A stretch of DNA of 64,000 bases from the NCBI GenBank assembly GCA_020633775.1, contig JACKDA010000006.1, positions 66,343-130,342 on the forward strand. The letters are read 5' to 3'. The notes below the pieces were generated by a model. It worked only from the letters and a program-made list of their open reading frames with translations, was not told the DNA's origin and did not search any database. This DNA is from Gemmatimonadales bacterium. Lineage in GTDB: Bacteria; Gemmatimonadota; Gemmatimonadetes; Gemmatimonadales; GWC2-71-9. How positions within the stretch are numbered: the stretch's first letter is position 1; each line of letters opens with the position of its first letter. Of this stretch, positions 47,222 to 55,385 are shown one piece after another. Both the position numbers and the translations under genes were made by a program.

Positions 47222-48018
47222 CGACGCTCCACATCCTCGGCAGCGGGTCGAAGGGGAACGCCTTCGCGATCGAGGCCGAGGGGGGCACGCTGCTGCTGGA
47301 GGCCGGGTTCAGCGGACGGGAACTCGAGCGACGGATGCGGGCGCAGGCGATCGACCCGGCCTCGGTCTGCGCGATCGCGGTCACCCACGAACACGGCGAC
47401 CATGCGCGCGGCGCGACCCGGCTCGCCCGACAGCTGGGCGTGCCGGTGGTCGCCTCGGGCGGGACCTGGACCGCGCTCGCGCGTGGTGGCGAGCCGTGCG
47501 AATGGCAACCGACCGGCAGCCGCGGGCCCGCGGTCGTCGGCCCCTTCACGATCGAGGCCTGCCCGTGCCCGCATGACGCGGCCGAGCCGCTCGCCCTCGG
47601 CGTGCGGGTCGCCGATGGCCCCTCGCTCGCGATCGCCACCGACTTCGGTCGACCGACCCAGGCGCTCCGCTTCTTCCTGCGTGAACGCCACTGCCTGATC
47701 CTCGAGGCGAACTACGACGAGGTCCTGCTCCGCGGCAGCGGCTACCCGGCGGTCGTCCAGGACCGGATCGCCGGCGCGGGCGGGCACCTCTCCAACACCG
47801 CGTGCGGAATGCTCCTGGCCGAGCTGCATCACGCCGAGCTGCACACGGTGGTGCTCGCCCACCTGAGCCAGCGGTGCAACACCCCGGAGGTCGCGGCGCG
47901 GACCGTCGCCGCGGCCCTCGAGCGCACCGGGTTCCGCGGCGCGCTTCACGTCGCACCCCAGGACGAGCCGCTCGGGCCGATCACGCTGCGCGCCCCGGCG
48001 CAGCGGGTGCTCCTCTAG
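47218..48018 (+). CDS. Metallo-beta-lactamase-fold hydrolase (YycJ/WalJ-like)
   Basis: 266 residues. Metal motif VTHEHGDHARG, a further His in CPHDAAEPL and a late Asp/His stretch (HLSNTACGMLL; HLSQRCNTPEV). Opening VTTLHILGSGSKGNAFAIEA is typical of YycJ-type hydrolases, which are implicated in DNA metabolism or cell-wall coordination in Firmicutes. The last four bases overlap the convergent PPK2 gene. Confidence 0.8.
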   Translation: MTTLHILGSGSKGNAFAIEAEGGTLLLEAGFSGRELERRMRAQAIDPASVCAIAVTHEHGDHARGATRLARQLGVPVVASGGTWTALARGGEPCEWQPTGSRGPAVVGPFTIEACPCPHDAAEPLALGVRVADGPSLAIATDFGRPTQALRFFLRERHCLILEANYDEVLLRGSGYPAVVQDRIAGAGGHLSNTACGMLLAELHHAELHTVVLAHLSQRCNTPEVAARTVAAALERTGFRGALHVAPQDEPLGPITLRAPAQRVLL

Positions 48019-48887
48019 TCCTGGTCGGCCGGCGCGAGCCGGGCACGGTAGGCGGCCAGCTCCTCCGGGTCGGCACTCGGACGCACCAGCGTCAGCGCCG
48101 CGAGCGTGTCCTTGACCGCTTCCGCCACGATCAGTCGCGCGGTGCGCTTGTCATCCGCCGGCACCACGAACCACGGCGCCTCGTCGGTCGACGTCTCGCG
48201 GATCGCCTCGGCGTACGCCTGGCGATAGGCCGGCCAGTGCGCGCGCTCCTCGACGTCGCCGCCGGAGAACTTCCAGTTCTTGTCCGGATCGTCGAGCCGG
48301 GCGAGGAACCGCTCGCGCTGCTCGTCCGGCGAGAGATGGAGGTAGAACTTGATCACCGTGGTGCCGTTGCGACCGAGATGCGCCTCGTGATCGCGGATCG
48401 AGCGATAGCGGGCCGACCAGAGCGCCCCGAGGTCGCGCGGCACGTCGGGCAGCCGCTGGCCATCGAGATACTGCGGGTGCACCCGGACCACCAGCACTTC
48501 CTCGTAGTACGAGCGGTTGAAGATCCCGATCCGGCCCCGTTCGGGGAGGTGGCGCACGGTGCGCCAGAGGAAGTCGTGGTCCAGCTCCTCGGCGGAGGGT
48601 TGCTTGAACGCCGCGACCTGGCACCCCTGCGGATTCACGCCCGAGAACACGTGGCGGATCGCCCCGTCCTTCCCCGCGGCATCCATCGCCTGGAACACGA
48701 CCAGCAGCGCGTGCCGGTTGTCGGCATAGAGGTCGCGCTGCAGGCGGCTGATCTTGCCGACCCGCTCGGCGAGCTCGCGCTCGTACTCGGCGTCGTCCGC
48801 GTGCGGCGGCGCGATCCGGGTGGGGCGCTGCTCGAGGTCGACCGGGTCGCCCGGCACGATGCGGAAGGGAGTGGTGTCGATTTTCAT
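48015..48887 (-). CDS. Polyphosphate kinase 2 family protein (class III-like)
   Basis: 290 residues. PPK2 enzymes transfer phosphate from polyphosphate to nucleotides. Walker A: FQAMDAAGKDGAIRHVFSG; Walker B region: GIFNRSYYEEVLVVRVHP; lid: FYLHLSPDEQRERFLARL. The NRSYYE-VLVVRVHP wording is that of the group that phosphorylates both AMP and ADP, although the substrate is inferred. It starts just right of a 9-bp repeat and is convergent with the MBL gene. Confidence 0.9.
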   Translation of the reverse strand: MKIDTTPFRIVPGDPVDLEQRPTRIAPPHADDAEYERELAERVGKISRLQRDLYADNRHALLVVFQAMDAAGKDGAIRHVFSGVNPQGCQVAAFKQPSAEELDHDFLWRTVRHLPERGRIGIFNRSYYEEVLVVRVHPQYLDGQRLPDVPRDLGALWSARYRSIRDHEAHLGRNGTTVIKFYLHLSPDEQRERFLARLDDPDKNWKFSGGDVEERAHWPAYRQAYAEAIRETSTDEAPWFVVPADDKRTARLIVAEAVKDTLAALTLVRPSADPEELAAYRARLAPADQD

Positions 48888-48896
48888 GGCACGTCG

Positions 48897-48952
48897 AGAG
48901 AGAAGAGAGAAGAGAGAAGCGAGAAGCGAGAAGCGAGAAGCGAGAAGCGAGT
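48897..48952. repeat. 9-bp tandem repeat (AGAAGCGAG type), second locus
   Basis: Five or so copies of GAGAAGCGA preceded by AGAGAAGAG-type variants, between divergent PPK2 and SDR genes. It is identical in type to the array at 18219-18262, but 30 kb away, and both sit in short gaps next to gene starts. Confidence 0.85.
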
Positions 48953-48986
48953 GTGAGGGGCTGGGGGCGGCGAGGTACATTCCGCG

Positions 48987-49688
48987 ATGACCGAATCTAC
49001 CCTGCCCTTCGGCACGGCCCTGGTGACCGGTGGCACGCGCGGCCTCGGCCGGGCGCTCGTGCTGCGGCTGGCCCGTGGCGGCTGCGCGACGTGGACCGTC
49101 GCCCGGCGGCGCCGCGGCCTCGGAGCGCTGGAGGCGGTGGCACGCACGGAGCAGCTCCCGATCACCGCCTGGCAGGGTGACCTCACCACGCGGGCGGCCC
49201 CGGCCCGGATCGCGCGCCGACTCGCGCGCGACCGGGTCACCCTCGACCTCGTGATCCACAATGCCGGCCTCCTCGGGCCGCGGGTCCCGCTGGCGCAGTG
49301 GTCACGGCGCGACTTCGATGCCGTGATGCACGCGAATGTCATGGCCCCGTTCGACCTGACCCGACGCCTGCTGCCGCGGCTCCCGAGCGACGCCACGATC
49401 GTCTTCATCTCCAGCGGCGTGACCACCGCCGTGCGGACGGCGTGGGGCGCCTACCAGGTCTCGAAAGTCGCGATGGAGAACCTGGCCCGGACCTTTGCGA
49501 AGGAGATCGGGCCGGACGGACCGCGGGTGCTCATCATTGACCCGGGCGCGATGCGCACGGCGATGCGGCACGACGCCTATCCCGACGAGGATCCGATGAG
49601 TGTCCCGGACCCCGACACGACAGCGGCGGCGATCCTGGGGATCGCCGCCGAGCGGGGTCACGCGAGCGGGGAGCGGCTGCGGGCCTGA
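48987..49688 (+). CDS. Short-chain dehydrogenase/reductase
   Basis: 233 residues. Cofactor motif VTGGTRGLGRALVLRLARGG, then VIHNAGLLGP, and catalytic Tyr/Lys in GAYQVSKVAMENLARTFAKE with Ser in FISSGVTTA. NAD(P)-dependent oxidoreductase with unknown substrate. The stop is one base from the stop of the convergent secreted-protein gene. Confidence 0.9.
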   Translation: MTESTLPFGTALVTGGTRGLGRALVLRLARGGCATWTVARRRRGLGALEAVARTEQLPITAWQGDLTTRAAPARIARRLARDRVTLDLVIHNAGLLGPRVPLAQWSRRDFDAVMHANVMAPFDLTRRLLPRLPSDATIVFISSGVTTAVRTAWGAYQVSKVAMENLARTFAKEIGPDGPRVLIIDPGAMRTAMRHDAYPDEDPMSVPDPDTTAAAILGIAAERGHASGERLRA

Positions 49689-49689
49689 G

Positions 49690-50079
49690 TCATCGCCCGT
49701 CGGGTACCGGCGGCACCGGGACATTCGCCGCGCGGGGGGTCGGCGGGCCGATGCGACGCAGCGTCACCGCCTTGGTGAGGTCCCCGCCCGAGAGGGTGAG
49801 GTCGTTGCGGCGCACGCGCAGGTCGTAGATCTCCCACTCGCCCCCGATCGCGATCCAGATCTTCCGGTCGACCAGGCGCCAGCGCACGGTCTCCCGGCCC
49901 CAACTGGCGCTGGAGTCCTCCCGGATGATGACCTCGCGGGGGCCCTCCTTGACGTCGGCCCCGGCGGCGACCCGCCAGGTGCCGAGGATGGAGGGGGCCT
50001 GCGCGACACCCGCAACGGGAAGGGTGACGAGGAGGGTGGCGGCAGCAAGAACGACCTTCACGGGCTCGGGCTCCATCAT
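49690..50079 (-). CDS. Small secreted protein, unknown function
   Basis: 129 residues. Signal peptide VKVVLAAATLLVTLPVAGVAQ, then a short beta-rich part (SILGTWRVAAGADV, VRWRLVDRKIWIAIGGEWEI) that looks lipocalin-like in its opening GTWR motif, and a Pro-rich C-terminus. Two adjacent ATGs (50079 and 50076) are possible. Divergent from the EAL-HDOD gene. Confidence 0.6.
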   Translation of the reverse strand: MMEPEPVKVVLAAATLLVTLPVAGVAQAPSILGTWRVAAGADVKEGPREVIIREDSSASWGRETVRWRLVDRKIWIAIGGEWEIYDLRVRRNDLTLSGGDLTKAVTLRRIGPPTPRAANVPVPPVPDGR

Positions 50080-50169
50080 GGGTAAGTGGCCGGGTGACGT
50101 CCCAAAGATAGCGTCGTGCACGCACCCCCCGTGCGCCCCTGTCGGGCCGGATGTATTATGAGGCCTACC

Positions 50170-51384
50170 ATGACCGACATCTTCGTGGCCCGGCAGCCGA
50201 TCTTCGACCAGGATCGGCACGTCCAGGCGTATGAACTGCTGTTCCGCGGCGGGCGCCTGGCCGGGGTCGGAGGGTACGACCACCAGGAAACCGCGATCCG
50301 GATGCTCAACAACACCGTGATGGGGTTCGGGCTCGATGCCCTCCTCGGTGGCAAGCCGGGGCTGCTCGCCATCCCGCACGAGGTGCTCCTCGGCGGGGAG
50401 GTCACCGCCCTGCCCTCGCAGCGGATCGTGCTGCACGTCGCCGCCCCCAACGACGACGACCCGCAGATCCTCGCGGCGTGCGAGGAGGCCCGCCGCGCCG
50501 GGTTCGGGGTGGCGCTCAGCGACGAGTCGGGGACCGCGAGTGCGGCGATGTACGAGTTGGCCGACTACATCAACGTCGACTTCCGGCGGCTCGACGACGA
50601 CGGGCGACGCACCCTCGCCGCGACCCACCGCCGCGACCGGCGCAAGCTGATCGCGAAGCACGTGACCTCGTACGCCGAGTTCTACTCGGCCCAGGAGGCC
50701 GGGTTCGACCTCTTCCAGGGATCGTTCTTCTGCGAGCCGGAGGTGTTCTCCGGGAAGGACGTGAGCGCGACCAGCCACAGCATGGCGATGCTGATCGCCG
50801 AGGTGAACCGGCCCGAGATCGACCTCGACGCGCTCGAGGAACTGATCAAGCGCGACATCGCCCTCTCGGTCAAGCTGCTGCGCTACCTCAACTCGGCCGG
50901 GATGGGGTGGCGGCACGAGGTGAGCACGATCGGACAGGCGCTCCGGCTGCTGGGGCAGCGCCCGGCGCGCAAGTGGGCCTCGCTCGTCGCGATGACGATG
51001 ATCCCGGCCGACAAGCCGCGCGAACTGGTGACCACCTCGCTGATCCGCGGGCAGTTCTGCGAGGAGATCGGCGCGGCCGAGCTGGGCGAGCAGCGCCGAC
51101 CGGAGCTGTTCCTGGTCGGCCTGCTGAGCACCCTCGACGCCCTGCTCGATCGGCCGCTGCCCTTGCTCGTGAGCGAGATGGCGCTGAGCCCCGTCTGCAG
51201 CGCGGCCCTCCTCGGCGAGGACACGCCACTCGGGCGCTACCTCGGGCTCACCATCGCCTACGACCAGGGCGACTGGGATCGGGTCGATGCGCTCTGCGCC
51301 AAGACCGGCCTCGCGCCCGAGCTGCTGCCCGAGGCGTACCACAAGACGCTGGCCTGGGTCGGCGAGGTGATGCGGGTGGAGTAG
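50170..51384 (+). CDS. EAL-HDOD domain signalling protein, degenerate EAL
   Basis: 404 residues. N-terminal EAL-like domain: DIFVARQPIFDQDRHVQAYE then LLFRGG, in which the catalytic EALxR motif reads ELLFR, so cyclic-di-GMP hydrolysis is unlikely. C-terminal HDOD domain (about 195-400): IDLDALEELIKRDIALSVKL, LRYLNSAGMGW, and QALRLLGQRPARKWASLVA. YuxH-type proteins of this architecture are believed to be regulators. A TATTAT box ends about 10 bases before the ATG, so the message may be nearly leaderless. Confidence 0.88.
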   Translation: MTDIFVARQPIFDQDRHVQAYELLFRGGRLAGVGGYDHQETAIRMLNNTVMGFGLDALLGGKPGLLAIPHEVLLGGEVTALPSQRIVLHVAAPNDDDPQILAACEEARRAGFGVALSDESGTASAAMYELADYINVDFRRLDDDGRRTLAATHRRDRRKLIAKHVTSYAEFYSAQEAGFDLFQGSFFCEPEVFSGKDVSATSHSMAMLIAEVNRPEIDLDALEELIKRDIALSVKLLRYLNSAGMGWRHEVSTIGQALRLLGQRPARKWASLVAMTMIPADKPRELVTTSLIRGQFCEEIGAAELGEQRRPELFLVGLLSTLDALLDRPLPLLVSEMALSPVCSAALLGEDTPLGRYLGLTIAYDQGDWDRVDALCAKTGLAPELLPEAYHKTLAWVGEVMRVE

Positions 51385-51433
51385 GGGGAGGCGTCGCTCC
51401 CCGCAGGATGGGGTGTTGGGAGGCGGCGACGGC

Positions 51434-52612
51434 TCACCGACCCTGCAGGCGCCACCTCACGAACCTTGGCGCGTCATCCTCCCCCACCTCGAACCCCCAC
51501 GCCCCGCGTCGGTCGGCGTTCAGGATCGTGGACGTGGCCGGAAGCTGAAAGGTCGCGAACGGATTGCCCGCCGGATCCAGCACCAGCCACTCCCGCAGGT
51601 CACCCCTCCCGCCCCGGCGCAGCCAGATCGTTCCGTCGGCACCGAGGCGGAGCCGATCAACCAACGGGAACACGTCCGGAATCTGGAGCGCCTCGACAGC
51701 CTTCCGCTGCTCGGGCTGGATGCCGAATGGACCACCCGGCGTCAGGAGTGAGGCCCGGACCTCCGCCCGTTGGGCGTTCGTGGCTCGAGTCGGGCGCAGC
51801 CCAATCTCTCGATCGAGCAGTCGGCGACCCGTCGCATCAATGACGAGCACCGTCAGCTTGCCAGACTCGCGACCCTCCACCGCGGGAACGACGAGGGCGA
51901 ACCGCGCCGAAGGCGCCGAGATGTGGCGTTGGGGATACTGGCACCACGGCGTGGCAAGACTTCCAGGGCCCGTGCGTGCTGCGACGTAGGTGACCCGACA
52001 CCCGGGTGGATCCCGGTCGGGGAGCGCGGCGAGCAATCGTTCGACGGTTCCGTCCGGCTTGACGATGACGAGCGCCTCGGCGGCGTCGGTGCCCGGCCAC
52101 CATTTCGGCAAGTCGGCCCGAGGTGACGGGGTGAGAACTGTCATCCACTCCCCACCCGACAAGAGCGCCAAGGGCTGGACCCCAAGCACCATAGCCAGTC
52201 CCTCACCGTCCCGCGTCGCGGCGGGGGGCCACCCGAGCGTGGAGACGTGCCGCCCGTCGGAAGTCAGCAGGCTGGTGCGGCGCAGGATCGGATCCGACGC
52301 CCAGACGAGCGAGTCCGCCGTCACACCAGCCAGCGTGACCGCTCGAAACTCCCCGGGCCCTGCCCCGCGTCGGCCCACGCGCCCGACGATCCGCCCAGCG
52401 CCATCCAGTCGCAGGAACTCGCCGGCTTGCGGTTGCCACACCAACACCCCAGCGCCGCCGATCGGGACCACGACGGTCGAAACCTCAATGTCGTTGGCCG
52501 CGCCGGTGCTGGTCCAGACGGGGAACAGGGTGTGCGTGGTGGACTGGGCCCGAAGACCCGGCATATCTGACGCGGATGCAGCGAACGCTCCGGCGAGCAT
52601 TACTTGTCTCAT
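51434..52612 (-). CDS. Secreted six-bladed beta-propeller protein
   Basis: About 392 residues from ATG 52612 with signal peptide MRQVMLAGAFAASASDMPG. The opening strand RVGRRGAGPGEFRAVTLAGV carries the GPGEF signature of six-bladed propellers found next to small secreted peptides in Bacteroidota and Gemmatimonadota. Later strands (DRLRLGADGTIWLRRGGRG) repeat the theme. Partner and ligand unknown. It is the last gene of the leftward island. Base composition is somewhat lower in GC than in neighbouring housekeeping genes. Confidence 0.7.
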   Translation of the reverse strand: MRQVMLAGAFAASASDMPGLRAQSTTHTLFPVWTSTGAANDIEVSTVVVPIGGAGVLVWQPQAGEFLRLDGAGRIVGRVGRRGAGPGEFRAVTLAGVTADSLVWASDPILRRTSLLTSDGRHVSTLGWPPAATRDGEGLAMVLGVQPLALLSGGEWMTVLTPSPRADLPKWWPGTDAAEALVIVKPDGTVERLLAALPDRDPPGCRVTYVAARTGPGSLATPWCQYPQRHISAPSARFALVVPAVEGRESGKLTVLVIDATGRRLLDREIGLRPTRATNAQRAEVRASLLTPGGPFGIQPEQRKAVEALQIPDVFPLVDRLRLGADGTIWLRRGGRGDLREWLVLDPAGNPFATFQLPATSTILNADRRGAWGFEVGEDDAPRFVRWRLQGR

Positions 52613-52670
52613 GGACTGCTCAATCCAGGGGCGGCGAGGCACGACTGGCTATGCCGCCTCTGCCGGCAAG

Positions 52671-53783
52671 TCACTCCACGATGGCATAGGACAACTGATA
52701 GAAAGACACCGAGGGCAATCCGTCGGCAGTATTCCACCGTCGGTACAGACCCGCCTCGCCGACGAATCCGCTATAGTGGAGATCCGTTCGAAGGTGACCC
52801 AGCCGGCCTCCGCTCCCTAGGTCATACACCTCGATGACGGTGTCAAGCCAGCGATCCCAGTCTGTCGACCCGTCAGGAAGCGTCGGCGCCGGCAAGTCCG
52901 CAGGGTGGTTCTGGTCCCCGATCCGGCCAAGGAGCCACAGTCGGTTTTGGTCATCAACTCTTGCATCCAAAAGGAAGGTCAACGCTCTACCTTGCGGGGA
53001 TGCCCGTTCATCTGCCTGAGCCTTCGCATCCCACGGAACAAACCACTCTGGATTGACTGGGACGGTTCCGATGGGAACACCAGCGATGCTCCACATTTCG
53101 ACCCCGAACCTGAACCTTGCTGGCAACACCACGAACCGCTCGCCCGGCGCCGGCAGCACGAACACGCTTCGCTCATCAGGGTCCCGACTCAACGATGTTG
53201 TGCCGCTCAGCAGCGTGTCGACCTTCGCGATGGTCGACCCATCAGGTCCGACCACGGCCACCAGTGGCGAGGCAGGTGCATAACTATTGAATAGGAGCAG
53301 GGAGTCTGACACCACGCCCATGCTGAAAGCCTGCACTCGGGACGGGAGCCGAACCTTGCGTCCGCGCAGCGAGGATGTCCCGACGATCGAGACCTCCACG
53401 GCTTCAAGGATCGCGAGAGAATCACCGCGATACCCCGTGACCGCACGAATACCGTTGAACTCACCGGGGCCCTCTCCGCGTTCACCGTACAACCGTGGAG
53501 AGTGGAATCCGTTGTCAACCATGGTAAACGAGAATCGCTCGCCGGCAGGCGCGATGAGAACCTGCTCCTGGCCACCTGCATCCCTGGCGACGATTGACGC
53601 CGAACGCCAGCTGACATATGGGTCGAGGAGTGAGCCGAGGGAATCGACACGCATGTCACACACTGCGCACGCCCCGACCATCTCACTTGAGGTCCCGCTC
53701 GGCCCGAAGCCTGCATCCGGACCGCGGGCATCAGCCAGTGGGCCGCAGCCGGCGAGCATGGCCACGAAAACACATCTCCGCAT
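52671..53783 (-). CDS. Six-bladed beta-propeller lipoprotein
   Basis: 370 residues. Signal peptide MRRCVFVAMLAGCGPL with lipobox LAGC (Cys 13). Propeller strands are recognisable: GERGEGPGEFNGIRAVTGYR (same signature as its neighbour), RLPSRVQAFSMGVVSDSLLL and ARVDDQNRLWLLGRIGD. It also carries an N-terminal CAVCDMRVDS pair of cysteines. Probably a surface- or periplasm-facing binding protein; its paralogue lies 58 bases downstream in the same direction. Confidence 0.72.
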   Translation of the reverse strand: MRRCVFVAMLAGCGPLADARGPDAGFGPSGTSSEMVGACAVCDMRVDSLGSLLDPYVSWRSASIVARDAGGQEQVLIAPAGERFSFTMVDNGFHSPRLYGERGEGPGEFNGIRAVTGYRGDSLAILEAVEVSIVGTSSLRGRKVRLPSRVQAFSMGVVSDSLLLFNSYAPASPLVAVVGPDGSTIAKVDTLLSGTTSLSRDPDERSVFVLPAPGERFVVLPARFRFGVEMWSIAGVPIGTVPVNPEWFVPWDAKAQADERASPQGRALTFLLDARVDDQNRLWLLGRIGDQNHPADLPAPTLPDGSTDWDRWLDTVIEVYDLGSGGRLGHLRTDLHYSGFVGEAGLYRRWNTADGLPSVSFYQLSYAIVE

Positions 53784-53902
53784 ACGGACACCCCTAGCGC
53801 TAGAACCCGGACTGGCGCCTTGACCCTTCTCTCGTCCCACGGGTCCCTCACACGCGGGCCAGGCCCCTGTTGAACGCGACTGTTCAGGTGCGACCACCGT
53901 GC

Positions 53903-54172
53903 CTAGGACTCACATGCTGCGTGCTTCTGGTGGCAGTACCCGTCCCGCGGATTCATGGCATCGACGTGGATCGGGTGGGGCGTATCCTGGTAGCAGCCGG
54001 AGGCATAGTTCCCGAAGTCATGGACAACGACGAGCCCCTGTCCGCTCCGGAACTCCTGCCACTCATCGCAGTGCGCCTCGTGCTCGTCCGCCGCCCGCAC
54101 GGGCGTTCCAATAACGATCACAGCCACCGCCAAAGCGACCAGTCTCCCAACCCGCATTCCCAAGAACGGCAT
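53903..54172 (-). CDS. Small secreted Cys/His-rich peptide (copy B)
   Basis: 89 residues with signal peptide (VGRLVALAVAVIVIGTPVRA). The mature part of about 62 residues begins ADEHEAHCDEWQEF and ends GYCHQKHAACES, with four Cys and several His. The Shine-Dalgarno GGAGG lies four bases before the ATG. It shares AADE at the cleavage site, a Cys eight residues in, H[DE]FG and CHQ with the neighbouring copy A. No known family recognised; a metal-binding or disulfide-rich secreted peptide is possible. Confidence 0.6.
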   Translation of the reverse strand: MPFLGMRVGRLVALAVAVIVIGTPVRAADEHEAHCDEWQEFRSGQGLVVVHDFGNYASGCYQDTPHPIHVDAMNPRDGYCHQKHAACES

Positions 54173-54204
54173 GCGACCTCCGGATGTTACGGTGATTGCC
54201 TAAC

Positions 54205-54468
54205 CTAGCTCGCTGCCGCGTGGTCGTGCTGGTGGCAGAGGGTCTCCGCCTCTTCAGTGTGGCAGCCATTGGTTCCGCACGTGTATGGCGCCCCATCCGT
54301 TCCAAACTCATGATAGTGATACCATCCACCGCCCTGCATCGGTACTGACCCCTCATTGCACTTTCCGGGCATCTCATCTGCCGCGACCAGCGGTCGACTC
54401 GCCACGCTGATCAGCGCCACGAACAGAGCCGCGGGAATCACCGCTCCCCGCATTGCGGCCTCCTTCAT
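54205..54468 (-). CDS. Small secreted Cys/His-rich peptide (copy A)
   Basis: 87 residues. Signal peptide (AVIPAALFVALISVASRPLVA), then ADEMPGKCNEGS, YHYHEFGTDG, YTCGTNGCHTEE and the end LCHQHDHAAAS. Four Cys and six His in about 58 mature residues. Both ATG 54468 (GAGGAGA upstream) and ATG 54453 (AAGGAGG upstream) have good ribosome sites. Paralogue of copy B, 32 bases upstream of it in the same direction. Confidence 0.6.
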   Translation of the reverse strand: MKEAAMRGAVIPAALFVALISVASRPLVAADEMPGKCNEGSVPMQGGGWYHYHEFGTDGAPYTCGTNGCHTEEAETLCHQHDHAAAS

Positions 54469-54611
54469 GATGTCTCCTCGTTGGATGTTGGATTCAGAGG
54501 GGTGGGCCCTTCCTGATGCCGACCATCACTTGTCAGGCACGTGCCTCCACGTTACGCAGAGGTACCGGCATAGTGAGGAGGATCAGACATGTCATCAACC
54601 CTAAACAATCC

Positions 54612-55253
54612 CTAAGCGGGACCGCCGAGCTCCCACCCGCCCCTTTGCCCGTCGATTCCGAGTGCCCGCCCCAGCTTACGCGCGTGGTATTCCACCGTCT
54701 TGCACGATACCCCCTCAAGGTCGGCAATCTCTTGATGCGTCAATCGCCGTCGCAATCCGTCGAGTATGCGCAGGGAGCGAGCCCCCAGCCCTGCCAGGGC
54801 CTCGACCTCCGCACTCGCCGGCGCGGAACATCGAGGTGAGACAAACCGCCGCCCGGCGTGCACCGCTATCACGGCCTCGACCAGCTCCTCGAACGCGTAC
54901 AACTTCGACACGAAGCCGGCCACGCCAGCCGACAGGCACTGCTGTACAATTGCCGGCCCGTCAAACCCGGAAAGGACCAGCACGCGAAGCCCCGGGTCTC
55001 GCTTCAGCGACCGGCGGAGCAGTGGCAGCGCGGAATCGCTCCCGAATATGAGATCGACCACGAGCACATCGAACTCCCGCTCAACCCGCACAGCCTGATC
55101 CAATTCCCGCAGGGTGGACACCGGTTCAAGCTGTCGGGCGTGGCCACTCAGTATCCGCGAGACAGCGCTCCGGATGAGAGGCTCGTCCTCCGCATGCAGA
55201 ACGACCGGGAGGGTGGCGGGATCGGGCACCGCACGCGTGGCACTCCTCGTCAC
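54612..55253 (-). CDS. Response regulator with LuxR-type DNA-binding domain
   Basis: 213 residues from GTG 55253. Receiver domain (about 12-130): acidic pocket HAEDEPLIR, phosphoacceptor Asp (about residue 64) in VLVVDLIFGSD, and VLVLSGF and FVSKLYAFEELVEA near the conserved Ser/Lys sites. LuxR-type HTH at the C-terminus: RLTHQEIADLEGVSCKTVEY. No histidine kinase is adjacent. Its GTG overlaps the stop of a leader ORF (GTGA); a GTG at 55229 is an alternative start. It is the first gene of the propeller/peptide island. Confidence 0.82.
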   Translation of the reverse strand: MTRSATRAVPDPATLPVVLHAEDEPLIRSAVSRILSGHARQLEPVSTLRELDQAVRVEREFDVLVVDLIFGSDSALPLLRRSLKRDPGLRVLVLSGFDGPAIVQQCLSAGVAGFVSKLYAFEELVEAVIAVHAGRRFVSPRCSAPASAEVEALAGLGARSLRILDGLRRRLTHQEIADLEGVSCKTVEYHARKLGRALGIDGQRGGWELGGPA

Positions 55254-55351
55254 GTCTCGGTGCGTCGGCGAGGGTGCGGCAGCCCGAGGGACGGGCGGAC
55301 GGGCGGACGGGCGGACGGGCGGACGGGCGGACGGGCGGGTCCGAATGTCAT
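55250..55351 (-). CDS. Leader ORF crossing an 8-bp tandem repeat, ending on the regulator start
   Basis: 33 codons from ATG 55351 (GGAG six bases upstream) to TGA 55250-55252, which overlaps the GTG of the regulator. The product would be Arg/Pro-rich (MTFGPARPPVRPSARPP at its start) and largely encoded by the repeat. It lies about 28 bases downstream of a promoter. Because the unit is 8 bp, a change from six to five or eight copies would join this ORF in frame with the regulator. It may be a translational coupler or a phase switch rather than a protein of its own. Confidence 0.4.
   Translation of the reverse strand: MTFGPARPPVRPSARPPVRPSLGLPHPRRRTET
55289..55336. repeat. 8-bp tandem repeat GGACGGGC, six copies
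   Basis: Six uninterrupted perfect copies on the plus strand (GCCCGTCC on the coding strand of the leader ORF), followed by a degenerate seventh start. Perfect short arrays of this type are hot spots for slipped-strand change. The unit is not a multiple of three. Confidence 0.95.
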
Positions 55352-55385
55352 GGGAAGCTCCATCAGGGGGAATGGACGACTCTCC

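Noticed and set aside
51434..53783. Mobile element or prophage origin of the propeller/peptide island
   Set aside because: No transposase, integrase, tRNA-end attachment site or flanking repeats were seen around it.
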